Shown: positions 1 to 11,985 of the stretch, in pieces
How positions within the stretch are numbered: the stretch's first letter is position 1
Layout of the letters: each line of letters opens with the position of its first letter
NCBI RefSeq assembly: GCF_019399895.1
Contig: NC_091884.1
Coordinates: 1,490,501 to 1,554,500, forward strand
Length of the DNA: 64,000 nucleotides
Direction of reading: 5' to 3'
From: Cardiocondyla obscurior
Lineage: Eukaryota; Arthropoda; Insecta; Hymenoptera; Formicidae
Notes under the pieces: model-generated
What the model saw: the letters and a program-made list of their open reading frames with translations, nothing else
Databases searched by the model: none
What the model was told of the DNA's origin: nothing
Translations under genes and position numbers: made by a program

Positions 1-36
1 TCTTCAGCAGATCCAGGCCGTAGAACTTCGCGGGAT
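1..36 (-). CDS. Possible start of an internal coding exon, running off the left edge
   Basis: Seen: on the minus strand a splice-acceptor-like ...TCTCATGTAG stands just before base 36. From there to the edge one frame reads PAKFYGLDLLK after a partial codon AT. Its codons (CCC GCG AAG TTC TAC GGC CTG GAT CTG CTG AAG) are strongly coding-like, and very few other places here look this way. Inferred: this is the 5' end of an internal exon whose remainder lies outside the window, so the DNA to the right (from 37) would be its upstream intron. The pyrimidine tract before the AG is weak (TATTATTATTCTCAT). One other frame is open (reading SREVLRPGSAE) and the third hits a stop. I do not recognise the protein. 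Confidence 0.4.
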
Positions 37-872
37 CTACATGAGAATAATAATAGTCGCGCGCGCGCCGCGTTCTTCCGCGTTTGTCTCTAAATTTCCG
101 CACCTTCCCGCTGTAAAGTGCAACGCCGGTCCTTTGTACAACACTCGAATCGCAATAAGATTACCTCAGCCTCTACAATTTTGCGCGTGTTGTACGCCTT
201 CTAAATTTTGTATAAAAGCTATTACGCGGGTAACTCGCATAATTATTTTACTTCGTTAAAATCGACATAAAAATTTCGAATAAAAATCTTTTTTATATTA
301 TTATTTTTTTTTTTTTTTAATTTTTTTATTGGAAATATAAGTGAACGCAGCAGAATATATCAAAACGATGTTATCAAAATTGAACAGCGCTCTGTAACCG
401 CCAGCCAAATCTAATTCTACGATTAAACATCGGAAAAAGAACGAGGAAAAAAAATAAATAATAATATAAAAAAAAAAAATAAAAAATATAAACCGATTAC
501 TCGAGATCTAAAATTTGTATGCTTGTACCGAGCATCTGTTGTGTCGCGACTGATCGGGACATGATGAATCACTGAAAGTAATCCAGCAGTTTTATCCTGC
601 ATCCCATTTACCGCGGCAATCTATACAAAAGAGAACTCGCGCCTCACGCGCCCTCGGCCGCTCTTTGATGTATACTCCACGGTTCGTTAAATTCGTTTCA
701 TTTCCATCTCGTTTATTTCATCTCGATGCTATTTTTTTCTTTTTTTTTTTTCGTTTCCCTGCCGCTGTTTCGAGCCGGCGGACCAGCGGGAGGAGGGAAC
801 GGGGCGCACCATCTGACATTGCGGCGCGATATTTTGATATAAATGCAATCTCGTGTCAATTCTAACGCTCCC

Positions 873-903
873 TTTCTCTCTCTCTCTCTCTCTCTCTCCC
901 TCC
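873..903 (+). repeat. (CT)n microsatellite
   Basis: About 31 bases of almost uninterrupted CT dinucleotides. The complementary GA strand matches the GAGAG core bound by insect GAGA-type factors, but nothing nearby shows that this copy is functional. Confidence 0.9.
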
Positions 904-3900
904 GCCCTTTTACGGCTCAGAGTACGCGCTCGGCGACGAGAAGAAACCGTGATAGAAAAGAAGGTAATTGGTCTGGCAAGACTGCTGCCTCTCGTGGTCG
1001 CTTTTTCAGACAATTCCAGACGGACATTTTAGCCACCGTCGTCGCTTCTCTAATACTCGTTTCTTTCGTCATGACGCTTTCGGTTTTGGCCGTCTCCCGC
1101 TGTTCGCCAACTCGAAAATATTACCTTTTGGCTTCGCCGTCGAATAATCGCGTAATCTCTCTTTGAACGACGCCCGGGGATAGGCCTTCGGAATCATAAA
1201 GATGGAAATCGCGTCGCTTTGAAGACTTCTGCTGATTTTTCTTTTTTTTCTTTCTTTTTTTTTTTAACGATATTTAAGAACGTAACGAAAGTTGTGCAAA
1301 CAACAGCAATCTCGGCATCGATAAAGTACGTCGATCGCGATGATTGTCGTGACGGCGAATGCGACCACGAAATACGTAAAGTTCCCGCTGTTTTCACGAC
1401 GACAATACCGTTCGTTTCTAAAGTCGCTTCGTTAAAGCCAAATACTGCTCTTTTTCAAGTTCGGGGCAAAGAAGCTGTGGCCGATCGGAATCCCGGGCTG
1501 GCTGAAACGTGCATACTCGCCGAACTATCGTACGCTATAGCCGGGCCGCTTCGAAAAAACTCAGTCAGCCGGACGAACCCGAAGTAGCGAAAGTTTACCG
1601 AAACTCCGGACGGGGGTGGCCGGGGTACGGGCGAGATTGAAATACATTCGTTCGGTTTCTCCTTTTTCTCGGGCGCTCCCTTCGTTTTTCACGTCGAGAT
1701 TCGTTGCCTTTATCCCGGCGCGCCACGTCGGATTTGTAATTCGACAACTCGGGACCCGAGACCTGACGAGTTCCCAAAAGCAGATAAAGCTCAAACGCGG
1801 CCGTATATCCCCGGAGACTAATTTACACGGTCCAGTTTAGTGATCAGAAGTGCTTTGTACCAGTCGAAAAATTTGACACGACAGCGTTTATATCGCACAT
1901 ATAGATAACGAAAGAGACTACGTTATAAGGAATACTGAAAGCAAAGGAACTAAAAAAAAAAAATACAAAAGAAAAAGAAAAAACGTGGCGATGACGAATT
2001 TGTACGTTGATAGGGATGTGTGTTTTTTATTTCTGAAGTTTAGTATCTCTTCTCTCCCCAAGTAAAGGGTCCCGTGCGAACGCGTGCAAAAGATTTTTGT
2101 CACTCCCGAAAGAGGACTCGTATAAAGCATTTCAGGACGTACGCTTTTCACAGCTGCATCGGTCCCCTGAGGAATACGAGGGCGCGTAAATCCGTAAATC
2201 GGCCTGTTACTCATTGCAGCTCCCCTTGGAAATTTTTACATGAGGAATCCATCGGGCTGTTAACGTTGAGGAAAAAAAAAAAAAAGAAAAAAAGGGGAGG
2301 ATAATGAAAGAGCTTATTACCGTGTGCTATATAAAATAAAGAACAGTTTGTTGTTCGGGAAAACTAAAAGAAAAAAAAAAAAAAAAGTTTAAGCTGCTGA
2401 TCCCCAGCGAAAAGAAGATTACGCGACACATAATTTCGTTTACGTGAAAACGTGTCAATTTTTTACACATTTATATTTTTCCTGGTCTTCTTTTTTTTCT
2501 TTCCGTTCTCACCTGATATTATTATTATTAATCGTGGTGTCAAAATATCGCGTTTTACAAATTTACGTAACAATTAATTCCTTTGGCTTTTGCGGTGAGT
2601 TTCGAATATTTCGTAAAATTAATCTCGTTAAGCGTGCAATTCGGAGCGCGGCTGTGAGAGTGCTGTTGCAAGGGTTACGTTCATGTGAGGGTACACGCGG
2701 GCCTCAAGGGCTGCAACTCGTAGAATTTGAAAGTTTAGATTGCACCTCCGCGCCTTGGTCCCACCCAATTGGTTTTAGTAGTTTCAACCACTATAACGAC
2801 GGTAGAAAATGTCGGAATCAGAACGTACTAGTTATAGGGGTGATCACGAAAGTACCTTAAATTTTATTATTCCCTTTTATTTGCAACTAAAAATCTTGAC
2901 AATAAAACAATGCCTTTCGAATCGCGACATTAATGTATCTCTACTAATTTTAAATTTAATATAATTTATCTTAATTAAATGTTTAATATACAATAAATAA
3001 AAAATATCTTAATTAAAAAATTGAAACCTAATTTATTATACGCTTAAGGATTTCTTAAATTTTCGAAACCGCGCGCGAGGAATTAAATTGAATATGACAG
3101 ATAAATAGTAATTTGTGCGGCAGAACATTGTCATACTGCGTTTAATTGTGGCTAATGTTATCACAATGTTTCCTGTTTCGAGATTAAATAGCACCAAGTG
3201 CAATTGTTCTCTAAACGAGGTCGCGAAGACTCGATTCCGCGTTTTCAAGGCGCGAAAGTACTACTAGCTGTCAATATTATCACCGCTTTGCCACCTTTTG
3301 TTTCTCTTTTTACAATCTAGTTAATGCCCCGCTGAACAAGTTCTTTCTTTTCGACTTTTGTCAGATTGTTATTTAATCGCGATATTTAACGCCGCGTTAC
3401 GTTTTTTAAGAGACACAGTATACGAACTAAAAAGAAAAAAAAAAGAACGCGTTAATAAAAGTAACGATCCACACATCTATCTACAGCGTTATTTTATTAC
3501 GGTACGTTAATTGAATTTTTACGTTTGCAAGAAAAAGATCGGTCCCTTTCCCCTCGGCTCGATCATTAGCTTATCTGAAAATTACCTCCATCTGTCATTC
3601 ATTCATACACCTTCGTGATCTCCCGACGTCGCGCTTAAATGCGTTTTTCTTTTCGAATTATCTCCCGCCTTATGATATGCCGCACAATAGCCAGCAGTAA
3701 AACGCCAAAGTTGAGTTCTCATTTTTTAGAAATCTCATTTTCAGACTTTTGTGCCCTAAAATTGGCAATTTCGTCGTTGTTAAGCCATAGAAATCGGCTG
3801 ATATCGAAATTTCTATTTTTCTTTTTTTTTTATTATTCTTTCCTTTTTTATTGAAAAAAAAAAAAGAAATATTGTAATCTCTGTGCTTCCTCTCAAATAA

Positions 3901-4628
3901 TCTCCGAAAATTAAGTTTGCCCTTAACGAAACGTCGATATGGGAATAATTTTTGTCGTTAAAAGACGAGCCTCGCGTGTATAAAATAGAATTTTAATTTA
4001 ATACATCATCGTACGGTTTCAAAGGAGGGATACATTCAATCAAAAGCTTTTTGATCAGGAAAAATTTATCGCAAATGAGTCAAAGGATCCGTGGATAAAA
4101 GGGCTAACGATAGTCGCGGAATACTTTGTGTCGTTATTTTACGCGCCCGTTCCTGCCACTGGCATGTGGCCGAGAAACTTCAATGTACGCTTCGCAATTA
4201 TACGCGATATATACGTTAGACGTGCATCGAATATGAGAAAAAGCTCGTTCGTATTCATTGCCGGGAATATCGTTTGCCGTAGATAATCTTAACGACCGGC
4301 TATCTTGATGAAATCGTAGACAGCAGGCTCGGCGATCTATAGAATCGGGTTTACAAGGATCTAAATAAAGTATGATCGCGTGTGCTAATCCACTCGGACG
4401 GGCGAAGGGCTGGATTAAAAGTATCGCGTTTTATGAAAATCGAAGATTGATTAGCTCTTTAGTATCTGAAATACGACTTCTTGCGCCATCGTTTCCCGCC
4501 GTGCAGTACAATACACCTTGACATTAACGATCCGCTGAAATTAAGTGCACGTGAGCGTTTTTCACGAGCGCGAACGTCGCCATTAAATACCCGCTCGGTC
4601 ATGTCCGGTGTACTTTAGAAAGACGGCT

Positions 4629-4660
4629 CGAGAAAGAGAGAGAAAAAGAGAGAGAGAGGG
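4629..4660 (+). repeat. (GA)n-rich purine tract
   Basis: A purine-only run of about 32 bases built of GA and AAA units, inside a GC-moderate stretch and 260 bases before a second, longer purine tract. Confidence 0.85.
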
Positions 4661-4918
4661 GTTTTATTTCGATTTCGCGCTACACTTATCGATTAACGGC
4701 TATTTCGAGAGTGGCTGCGGGCTCCTCGAGTCAATCTGTCGGCGGCGGGAACGTAGGGCGAGCTTTCAGGAGGAAGAAAAAGACACGGAAAGGGCCGAGA
4801 GAGCCGAGAGCGAAGACCTACCTCGGTACTTATCCCTTCTACAGCTAAGACTGAAAGCGGACGAAATTTTTGCTGTACGGACGAGAGTTGCGACATGAAG
4901 GGTGCGGTCGAAAGAATT

Positions 4919-4981
4919 AAAGAAAGGAAGAGAGAGAGAGAGAGAGAGAAAGAAAAAAAAAGAGAAAAAAAAAAAGGGAAA
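4919..4981 (+). repeat. Long polypurine tract, (GA)n followed by A-rich
   Basis: About 60 bases with purines only: a pure GA block of some 20 bases, then A-rich sequence broken by single G bases. Such polypurine runs can form triplex DNA in vitro (general knowledge). Here it is simply a low-complexity repeat. Confidence 0.85.
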
Positions 4982-5107
4982 CGCGAGATCGAGCGACGCG
5001 TTAGGGAGGACACGGTCAACGTAATGCCATAAATATTAATTCGCGTGATACACATCAACGCGGTGAGATATGGAACGTGATTTACCGGAAGCGATAGTTT
5101 ATGGCAG

Positions 5108-5211
5108 CGGCTGTCGCGCCAGGCTCGATCCGGGTCGTCACCACAGGTGGTGCGATTCCCCGGACGCCGGTTTTGCATCACGCGTCTTCGTACTCCTCGT
5201 ACGCGGCGCAC
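5108..5211 (+). CDS. Coding-like block, possible small internal exon
   Basis: Seen: a frame open from 5101 to 5286 has strong G/C preference at third positions. The middle of it reads RTPVLHHASSYSSYAAH. An AG at 5106-5107 and a GT at 5212-5213 would bound a 104-base exon ending on a codon boundary. Upstream in the same frame there is a stop at 5095-5097, as expected for intron. Against it: the pyrimidine tract before 5106 is poor, the donor GTAATT is mediocre, and overlapping frames (including 178 codons on the minus strand, 4693-5229) are also open, so GC content alone could explain it. I recognise no family. Confidence 0.18.
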
Positions 5212-5304
5212 GTAATTATAATCTTTCACTCGGCCCCGCGCGGTCTATTCGCGGCTATCAGGGGAAAGCTGATCGCGAGACGTTAAACTTTTATACGTAA
5301 TATA

Positions 5305-5425
5305 TACAGGGTATCCCTGACATAATAATAAAAATGGTTTTAAATTATTGAATTTAATTAAATTAAATTTTTATATTAATTGTTCAAAACCGATTCTTAA
5401 ATAAATGGTCCCAATTTATTTTTTT
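5305..5425 (+). mobile_element. Transposon-end remnant plus AT-rich repeat, copy 1
   Basis: Starts TACAGGGTATCCC after a TA dinucleotide, matching the end motif of the palindromic elements further right (43295, 38566). It then runs into an AT-rich sequence. The part with the core AACCGATTCTTAAATAAATG is nearly identical to 8828-8920. No matching right end lies nearby, so this is probably a truncated copy. Confidence 0.65.
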
Positions 5426-6798
5426 TATTTCTAATACATATATTCAATTCGAATTGCTGGAACGTAATAATGCACGCGCATGCATCTTCCGGATAGAGCG
5501 CGTGTTAAGAGTTGCAAACATTGGAGGTCTCGCCCCCGCCGGTCCCGCCAAGTTTTCGGCCTGTAACTTTCACGGAGCGCGATCGATACTTACAAGTATT
5601 CTCGGTGATAGTTACCATTTCGCGCAGTAACTAAACTTGCGTTTCCTCTCCTGGTGGAAGCGGAGTTGGTTCCTGATTAAACCATGAATACTGAGAATAG
5701 GGAACATCGTAGCTCAACCCTCCTGTCTTCCTTCTTGCCCCTCCTGCGTTTCCCCCGAAACTTTGTTGCACCCCGCACGGAATCGCAAGTATCTACATAC
5801 GTATCCTGACGAGAGATGGTTTGATTTCCCGCGAAAGGACGTCAGATGGGGAAACTGCGCGTACGCGGAAATTTCACATGGTCTACTATCCAGCAGTCGA
5901 TTTAACTTTCGATGGAAAATCGCGTCCGCATTGTGCGCCGTTGAATCACGTCGATTTCGGAAGTTTTTTTTGAAAATTTACTTGACGATAAAACTCAACC
6001 GAGCCGGATTCAAGCCGACACGTTTGGCGGCTTTGCGTTTCGAAGAATAGGCCGTTAGTTTTCACGCTGATAAAAATCAGGCGTCGCACGTGATACTTCC
6101 GTCTTGCCGGCGAAATTTTTGTACTAGAAAAATATTTGCGCGCGGTTAAAAAAAAATTATTATTATTGTTCGAATTGTTTAAAGTGCCCGTTAAAATACC
6201 CGTCGTTAGACTTAATGACGTTAGTTCGAGAAGCTTTACGGGTGAGACACGTAAAGCAGCCCGGTCTTAAAATATCTGTTACACTTTGTTCCCCCGATAC
6301 AGAACTTGATCTGTACACGTTTCCATGCGCATTCCGTATTCGCCGGAAGGTAGTGACCCGAACAACCTTAATCCCGAACTGGTTACGACTTTCCAACTTG
6401 TGATCCTAGCGCCTTGCGCCGGAGTCCGATACGTAATCCTCGCTTGGGCTGCAGTTTCTGAGACACATTTGCTGGAGGTTCTTCCTCTTCGAGTTTACTC
6501 GTCTCGGCGTGCCCGTTTGGCTTGTCGTCCCGGTAGTCTCTAAACGGCGCGCTCGAAGGAAAAAGAGATTTACGCCTGCTCGCGGCTGCAATTCGACGCG
6601 GCCATTAACGATCGTAATTAGATGCACGTTTAAATGCCGCTTCGAATCTTGATAACATCGACGCCGAAGCGGTTCGTATTAATTTTTCTGAATTATTTTT
6701 TTTTGCGACTGAGTCGCAACAGCGGGAGAGAATTTATCGGCGAATGCCGTCGAGATTTTGTTTTTCCTATCGGCAAGCTCGACGCAAATTGAAGGGCG

Positions 6799-6817
6799 AG
6801 AGAGAGAGAGAGAGAGA
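6799..6817 (+). repeat. (GA)n microsatellite
   Basis: Nine to ten perfect GA units. Confidence 0.85.
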
Positions 6818-7339
6818 AATCGAGGGTACTCGCGATTTCTTGACGATACCGACCCTGTTGAGAGGGCTTGGGTGGAGCCGAGAAACGTGGTGGACGAGAT
6901 GCAAGAGGCGCCCGGCGGAAACTTTAAATTGTTTCCGCTTCTAACGGGCATACGAAACATTCCGGCAACGTGTGGTGCGCGTTATTGATGCCGGGAGCGG
7001 TGAACTATACGACACGTTCTTGCGCGAAACGTAACTTCGCGGGGAATGCCTTCTCAACCATGCACAAGATCATCCTTCGAAGATCTCTCGTGGTCTCCCG
7101 CGGTATTTTTTGAGCTCGACATTCAGACTCCCGTGGACCGAAATGTAACGTTCGTCATCGAGTCCGCGAACTTACACGGCGTATTTAAAATTGCGACGCT
7201 TCGAAACGACAGCGATTTACTTCAACACGCGACGCGTGCATCTTTTGCATGGAGCTTGATTTATTTATAAAATTAATTATATTAATCTTTCCGTCGCAGT
7301 CGTTAAGTTTCTTCGGCGTATATACGAACCTTCGGATTC

Positions 7340-7363
7340 TTTTTTTTTTTTTTTTTTTTTTTT
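7340..7363 (+). repeat. Poly(T) tract, 24 bases
   Basis: Uninterrupted run of 24 T, among the longest homopolymers in the window. It could equally be a minus-strand poly(A) tail of a retroposed sequence, but no recognisable retroposon body adjoins it. Confidence 0.9.
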
Positions 7364-8734
7364 CCCCTTTGAAAAATCTCGCGAGCCAGGTGTGACCTAA
7401 CAACTCGCGTCTTCGTGTTCTGCCCGGCAGCCGGAAAATCCTGACCGTTCTTGTAAGCGATTTTCACACGGTAAATTGTTTTAACCTGTATCGACGCTAT
7501 CGTGAGCCACAGGCTACGGTAAACGGTTTAAAGTACGGCCGCGTTTCGGAATTTATCGGTGGCGATGACAGTAATCTGGATTGCCATTCGCCCCGGCACA
7601 GCTGCTGACAATAATGCCGCGTCGTGGTCGCGAGCGCATAGTATATAGTATATCGGCATATATGAATTCAAGTTACACCGCAAGATAGACGATGAACGCC
7701 AACTTAAATATATACGTTCCTATCGATATTTACATTCGTGCTGCTCTTTAAGCGGGACCCGCTTTTCGCTACCTTCATCATTGAAATCTTCGACTCTAGA
7801 AATTCCTTGAAAAAGTCGAAGCGCTCGTCGAACGAGCGTCGAGCGAGCGCTCGAAGGCAGAGACGCTTTCCAATGTACACGGGAGCACTTACGACGTAGC
7901 GTACATTTAAAGCTCGGGTTGCAGTTTTTCTTTATACAACTACTTCTTTATCCCGTACCCTGTTCGTTTATCTTCTTCGGAATTTATTCCACCGAGCAGT
8001 CTCAGACGCGTTAACACGACGTGTCCGATCTAGATTTTTATTTTTCTTTTCTTTGTTTTTACGCCGGTCATAGTTCAACGGCGTGGCTTAATTAAATTAT
8101 TTAGATATCGTTCACGCACGCCGCGCGCATTATTTCACAGTCCTTTCTCCCATCGGAAACTAATCGAATCGTCTCCTACAGAAATTCCGTCGCACGAACT
8201 CGGTCTCGCTCCGCAAATATCGTCCGCGTAATCGCCTTTGAAATTCTTAGGAAATTACGAACCGCACGCGGCAATCTTTTAACGCGAAGTATCGACGTTA
8301 CATATCGCATACGTCTTATTGAAAGAGCCCGCTGCGCCAACTGTATACCGTTGTACGATGAAATTTAATCGCATCTCACCAACGTCATGACGTGGTCCCG
8401 GTAAATCGAAGAACCGTTCAAAGTAAAAGAATAAAAAAAAAAATAGAAAAAAGGACGTCTCTCTCAGAGCTACTTCTTCTTCAACGTTATTCCGCCATTA
8501 AAACTCCTTATCCTTGCCGCGGCTTATCCTTGCTAACGCCAACCACGTCGATTTCCGGGACACATCGCCTCCGTATTCTCGTCTCTCATCCCTTCGGTTC
8601 TATAGAACGACCAATCGACCATCTCTTCCCACTTTACATTCCACTCTGGTAGATTTATTTGTCGAAACATATTGCAGTCACGAAAATCGACAGTAATCTC
8701 TGATCTTCGGACGATTTACCCCCGTTATAATGTC

Positions 8735-8920
8735 TCAATTTCTTTCTTTCAATTTAATGGTTTGATTTTATTCTTAAATTAAATAAAATTAGGTTTTGGA
8801 TTAAAAAAATTTTTTTTCTGAAATTCAATAAAAATGGTTTTAAATAATTGAATTAAATTAAATTAAATTCTTATATAAATGGTTCAAAACCGATTCTTAA
8901 ATAAATGGTCCCAATTTTTT
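8735..8920 (+). repeat. AT-rich dispersed repeat, copy 2
   Basis: Two motifs define the family: TCTCAATTTCTTTCTTTCAA near 8735 (again as a close variant near 10898), and AACCGATTCTTAAATAAATG near 8886 (also in the 5.3-kb copy, and as a variant near 10875). The unit ends just before the foldback element, and related sequence resumes after it. That suggests the foldback landed inside an older repeat cluster. Confidence 0.65.
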
Positions 8921-9764
8921 TCTTTGACGTAATGATGCGCTTTTTGATATCTTAACAGTAGTTTTGCAAGTGTTTTATTAGAATTAGTTTTAAGTAGATT
9001 TCCGGTTACTATTAATTTTTTTTTAACAAAAGGCATAGTCAGATAGGCATGCCATTTGGCCATGGGTTCCTACCGAGTTTTTAATCGGTGGTACTGTATA
9101 GATGAATTTAGTATCAAATAAAAATAATTTCATCAACATTTCTCTCTTAACCTCAAAAATCATTTTACCAGTAATTTAAAAAAATTTATTGTTTTGTTTT
9201 ATTATTTTTTTTAATAGTAAAATTTGAAATTAATTAATGGCAATTTTTTTTTCAAATGCTTACAATTAAAAGCAATAAAGAAAAACACTTTTATCATGAT
9301 TATACATTTTTGTACTTACAAATAAAAAAAATGTTTTTTGTTTTATGCAACATAAAAAAAATTTATAACAAAAATTAAAAGCTGATTTTTTTAAAATAAT
9401 TTTGTATTTCAACTATTTGTACTATGTTTTATTAATAAAAAAAACAAATATATTTTTAGATACAGAAAATACTATATTTGTTATAAAACGTATTAGCAAA
9501 ATATTTTAAATTTATCTTCATCGCTGTTTTCATTGATCACTACACAGTGACTCGGTATTATTAAAAATGCGAATTAATTTTTCTGCTGATCTTACAATTT
9601 TTGAAAAATATTCAGCTGTGACAAATAATATAATAATCCCTGCTACATATAACATGTAAGATAGGTTTGTCAACCAACTTGGAATAAAAGCAAGTGAGAT
9701 TTCGGCATATTAATGCGAAAACATTTCGCTGCTTCATTGAAGCTTGAATATCTCTCCAACAATA

Positions 9765-9863
9765 ATGGAAGAATGGGCCGAATTTCTCGATACTGCTATG
9801 ATTGCGCTAATGGTAAGCGTACAACTGTACCTTTGGTTCAGTTATCTGTATCAGTTGGTTTAA
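9765..9863 (+). CDS. Short ORF in the foldback centre, possible first exon
   Basis: Seen: an ATG at 9765 opens 32 codons beginning MEEWAEFLDTAMIALM. Directly after that last Met codon the sequence reads GTAAGC, a good splice-donor consensus. Its position in the unique centre of an inverted-repeat element is where a transposase gene would sit. Inferred: it could be the remnant first exon of a transposase, but no catalytic motif is present and the rest of the element is non-coding. A chance ORF is fully possible. Confidence 0.15.
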   Translation: MEEWAEFLDTAMIALMVSVQLYLWFSYLYQLV

Positions 9864-10380
9864 TTGCTTTTGTCACATACTAAATATTTATTAAAAATTG
9901 CTAGATCAGCAGATATTTAAAGTCGAATTATTAATATTTTTTGGCACTGTGTAGTGATTAATGAGGAGAGTGATGAAGATTAATTTAAAGTATTTGAAAT
10001 ATAAATTGCTAATATGTTTTATAATTGTACTTTCTGTATTTGAATGTACATTTGGTTTTTTTAATCAATAAAATATTGCACAAAGTAGTTAAAATATGAA
10101 ATTATAAAAAAAAAATCAGTTAAAAAATTTTTTCTTAATGTTACATCAAACCAAAAAAATTAAAATAATTCTTGAGTACAGAGGTGCACGAGAGGCTCAT
10201 CTGTCAAAATTTGATGCATATTATCACATGCGCATTAATGAAATAATTTTAATTTTTTTTTTTTTTGGTTAAAAATCGGGTTTTAATTTGGGGATCATGA
10301 CGAAAGTGTTATTTTATTGCTTTTACTCGTAAGTATTTACTTGTAAGTATTGCCATAAATTAATTTTAATTTTTACTATA

Positions 10381-10420
10381 AAAAAAAATAAATAAATAAA
10401 TAAATAAAATAAAATAAAAA
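10381..10420 (+). repeat. (AAAT)n / A-rich simple repeat
   Basis: Roughly 40 bases of AAAT and AAAAT units inside the right arm of the foldback element. The left arm has an A/T-rich but non-periodic counterpart, so the repeat probably expanded after the arms formed. Confidence 0.8.
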
Positions 10421-10639
10421 TTAAAAAATGGATTTTTATATTATTAGGTACTCGTAAAATGTTAGAGATTTAGAGTTGAATGCTGAATTAAATTTTGTTT
10501 GATACTAAATTCATCTCTTACAGTGCCGATTGAAAGCTCGGTGGGAACATGCTTATCCGGCTGATGCCCTTTGTTAAAAAAAATTAATAATGACCAGAAC
10601 TTTGCTTAAAACTAATTAAAATAAACATATTTATTCGCG

Positions 10640-10826
10640 CTACATAATTAAAGTAAGAATAAAAAATTCATTGATTAACTTCTTTCTTTTTTTTTCTTCC
10701 CCCGCGAATTTACAGAAATCTTCTTACTTTTATAAAATATAAAAAAAATTTACGTTTAATTTACGTTTAATTTGTCGAGATTTATCACCCCACAGCGTTA
10801 TCACACTAACTCTGGGACACTTTGTA
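10640..10826 (-). mobile_element. Transposon right-end remnant
   Basis: Ends in ...CTCTGGGACACTTTGTA followed by TA. Read on the minus strand this is TACAAAGTGTCCCAGAG, a diverged version of the TACAGGGTGTCCC end shared by several elements here. A short tandem duplication of the TTTACGTTTAA type lies inside (near 10750-10775). It may be the lost partner of the left end at 5305 or of another disrupted copy. Confidence 0.5.
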
Positions 10827-10869
10827 TATCTTCCCTTGGTACAATTTATTTGTATTTCACGACTTCACG

Positions 10870-10950
10870 ACAGAATCGGTATTCTTAAATAAAAGGTCTT
10901 AATTTCTTTCTTTTAATATAATGGTCAATTTTTATTTAAATGCAAGTATC
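10870..10950 (+). repeat. AT-rich dispersed repeat, copy 3
   Basis: Contains variants of both family landmarks: GAATCGGTATTCTTAAATAA and TCTTAATTTCTTTCTTTTAA. It is the most diverged of the three fragments and lies just outside the 10826 transposon end. Confidence 0.55.
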
Positions 10951-11985
10951 TTTTTTTTCATCAAACTAATGTTTAAATTAATTCTTTTACTATATATTTG
11001 TAAAGTTATCGGCATAATAAAAAAATGTTCTGTATTTTGTAACCTTTGAAATCTAAATACATATCGGATTGGTGGTATCAGTGATGATATCGAATAGAAT
11101 ATAAAGTATAAAATAGTAATTCTGATTCCACTCAAGGATAAATTGGGGATTGCGTAATGTTACACACGCTATAGAGAACAGATGATCCAATCTATTTCAG
11201 TTGGAATATATTCGCGGATAAGTTAATATTACATAACCGCGAACGGAATAATTTAGAAGCAATTTTGCGAATTTTCTTGCAAAATGTCGAAACGCTTGCT
11301 AGTATAACCAAAGCACAAAAGAAAAATATTCAGAAATTTATTAAATAATTTTTATTCTTTGATAATTAAATATATTTAATGATAACGTAATTTCCTAGCG
11401 GTACATTAACAGAGATATATTTAATTGCATCGGCGCGGTTAAATAATAATTGTTACTGTCGCATTCCGACAGTGAAGTTTACGACGAAAAAATTAAAGAC
11501 TAAAATAAAATATTCAATCGTATATTGATAAATTGTTTGAGTTTGAATGCGCGATTTTATATTATCCGGGCAACAATAAATTGTAAATTTCCCGAAGTGC
11601 ACGGACGCCGTGAAAAATTTTTCTTTGTTGGCGTATATCGCGTTGATGTAAATGCATTTTTCACGATTCGCCGGACGGTTTTAAAAATGACCACGCGTAT
11701 CGAGTCTGAATGATAGTTCCAGAAATATGGGCGGCGATAACTTTTCAGAAATCCAGAAAATCCTAACTTCAGCCTCGCTCTCTCCGCTTCGCTGCGAATG
11801 AGCTTCTTTTAATTAAAATGATCCGCCCTGCGTTCGCTTGCACAAGATTTAATCGGTGATCGAGCGCAGTCTCGCTCACATGTAATTTAAGTTGCATCGT
11901 ATCAACGAGCTAAAGCTGCCTTTGCATTGAGCTAATCCACGCAAAATCGGTGGGATTGTGAGCTTACGCGAGTATCAAAGCGGAT

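Larger units (their letters stand above)
37..5100. other. Non-coding stretch, no gene seen
   Basis: All six frames hold only short ORFs that overlap one another on both strands and have no recognisable domain. The longest (138 codons at 2444-2860; 122 codons at 1219-1587) start inside or beside homopolymer tracts and start at non-ATG codons. Composition swings between AT-rich (2.9-3.1 kb, 3.8-4.0 kb) and moderately GC-rich (1.4-1.8 kb). If the left-edge exon is real, this is probably intron or upstream DNA of that minus-strand gene. I see no tRNA, no transposon ends and no CRISPR-like array. Confidence 0.6.
5426..8720. other. Non-coding stretch, no gene seen
   Basis: Only short mutually overlapping ORFs (all under about 100 codons) with no domain. 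It holds a (GA)n tract at 6799-6817 and a run of 24 T at 7340-7363. A compact GC-rich patch at 7820-7855 contains several interleaved CGCTCG/CGAGCG inverted copies and could fold on itself. No transposon ends found. Confidence 0.55.
8967..10630. mobile_element. 1.66-kb foldback (long inverted repeat) element
   Basis: Seen: the left arm (about 8967-9645) is matched by the reverse complement of the right arm (about 9850-10630). Shared landmarks run in the same order: TTAGTTTTAAG, the ACAAA(A/G)GGCAT block, GATGAATTTAGTATCAAA, AGCAATAAA...CA(C)TTT(T/C), and ACTACACAGTG with the CTGCTGATCT block. The arms are clearly diverged, and the right arm carries roughly 100 extra bases, so the element is old. 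The middle (about 9650-9850) is not palindromic and holds a short ORF. Inferred: a foldback or MITE-like DNA element. I could not fix its superfamily, exact ends or target duplication. Confidence 0.8.

Noticed and set aside
4693..5229. 178-codon minus-strand frame
   Set aside because: Contains long Phe/Ser/Leu runs translated from the purine tract at 4919-4981; low-complexity artefact.
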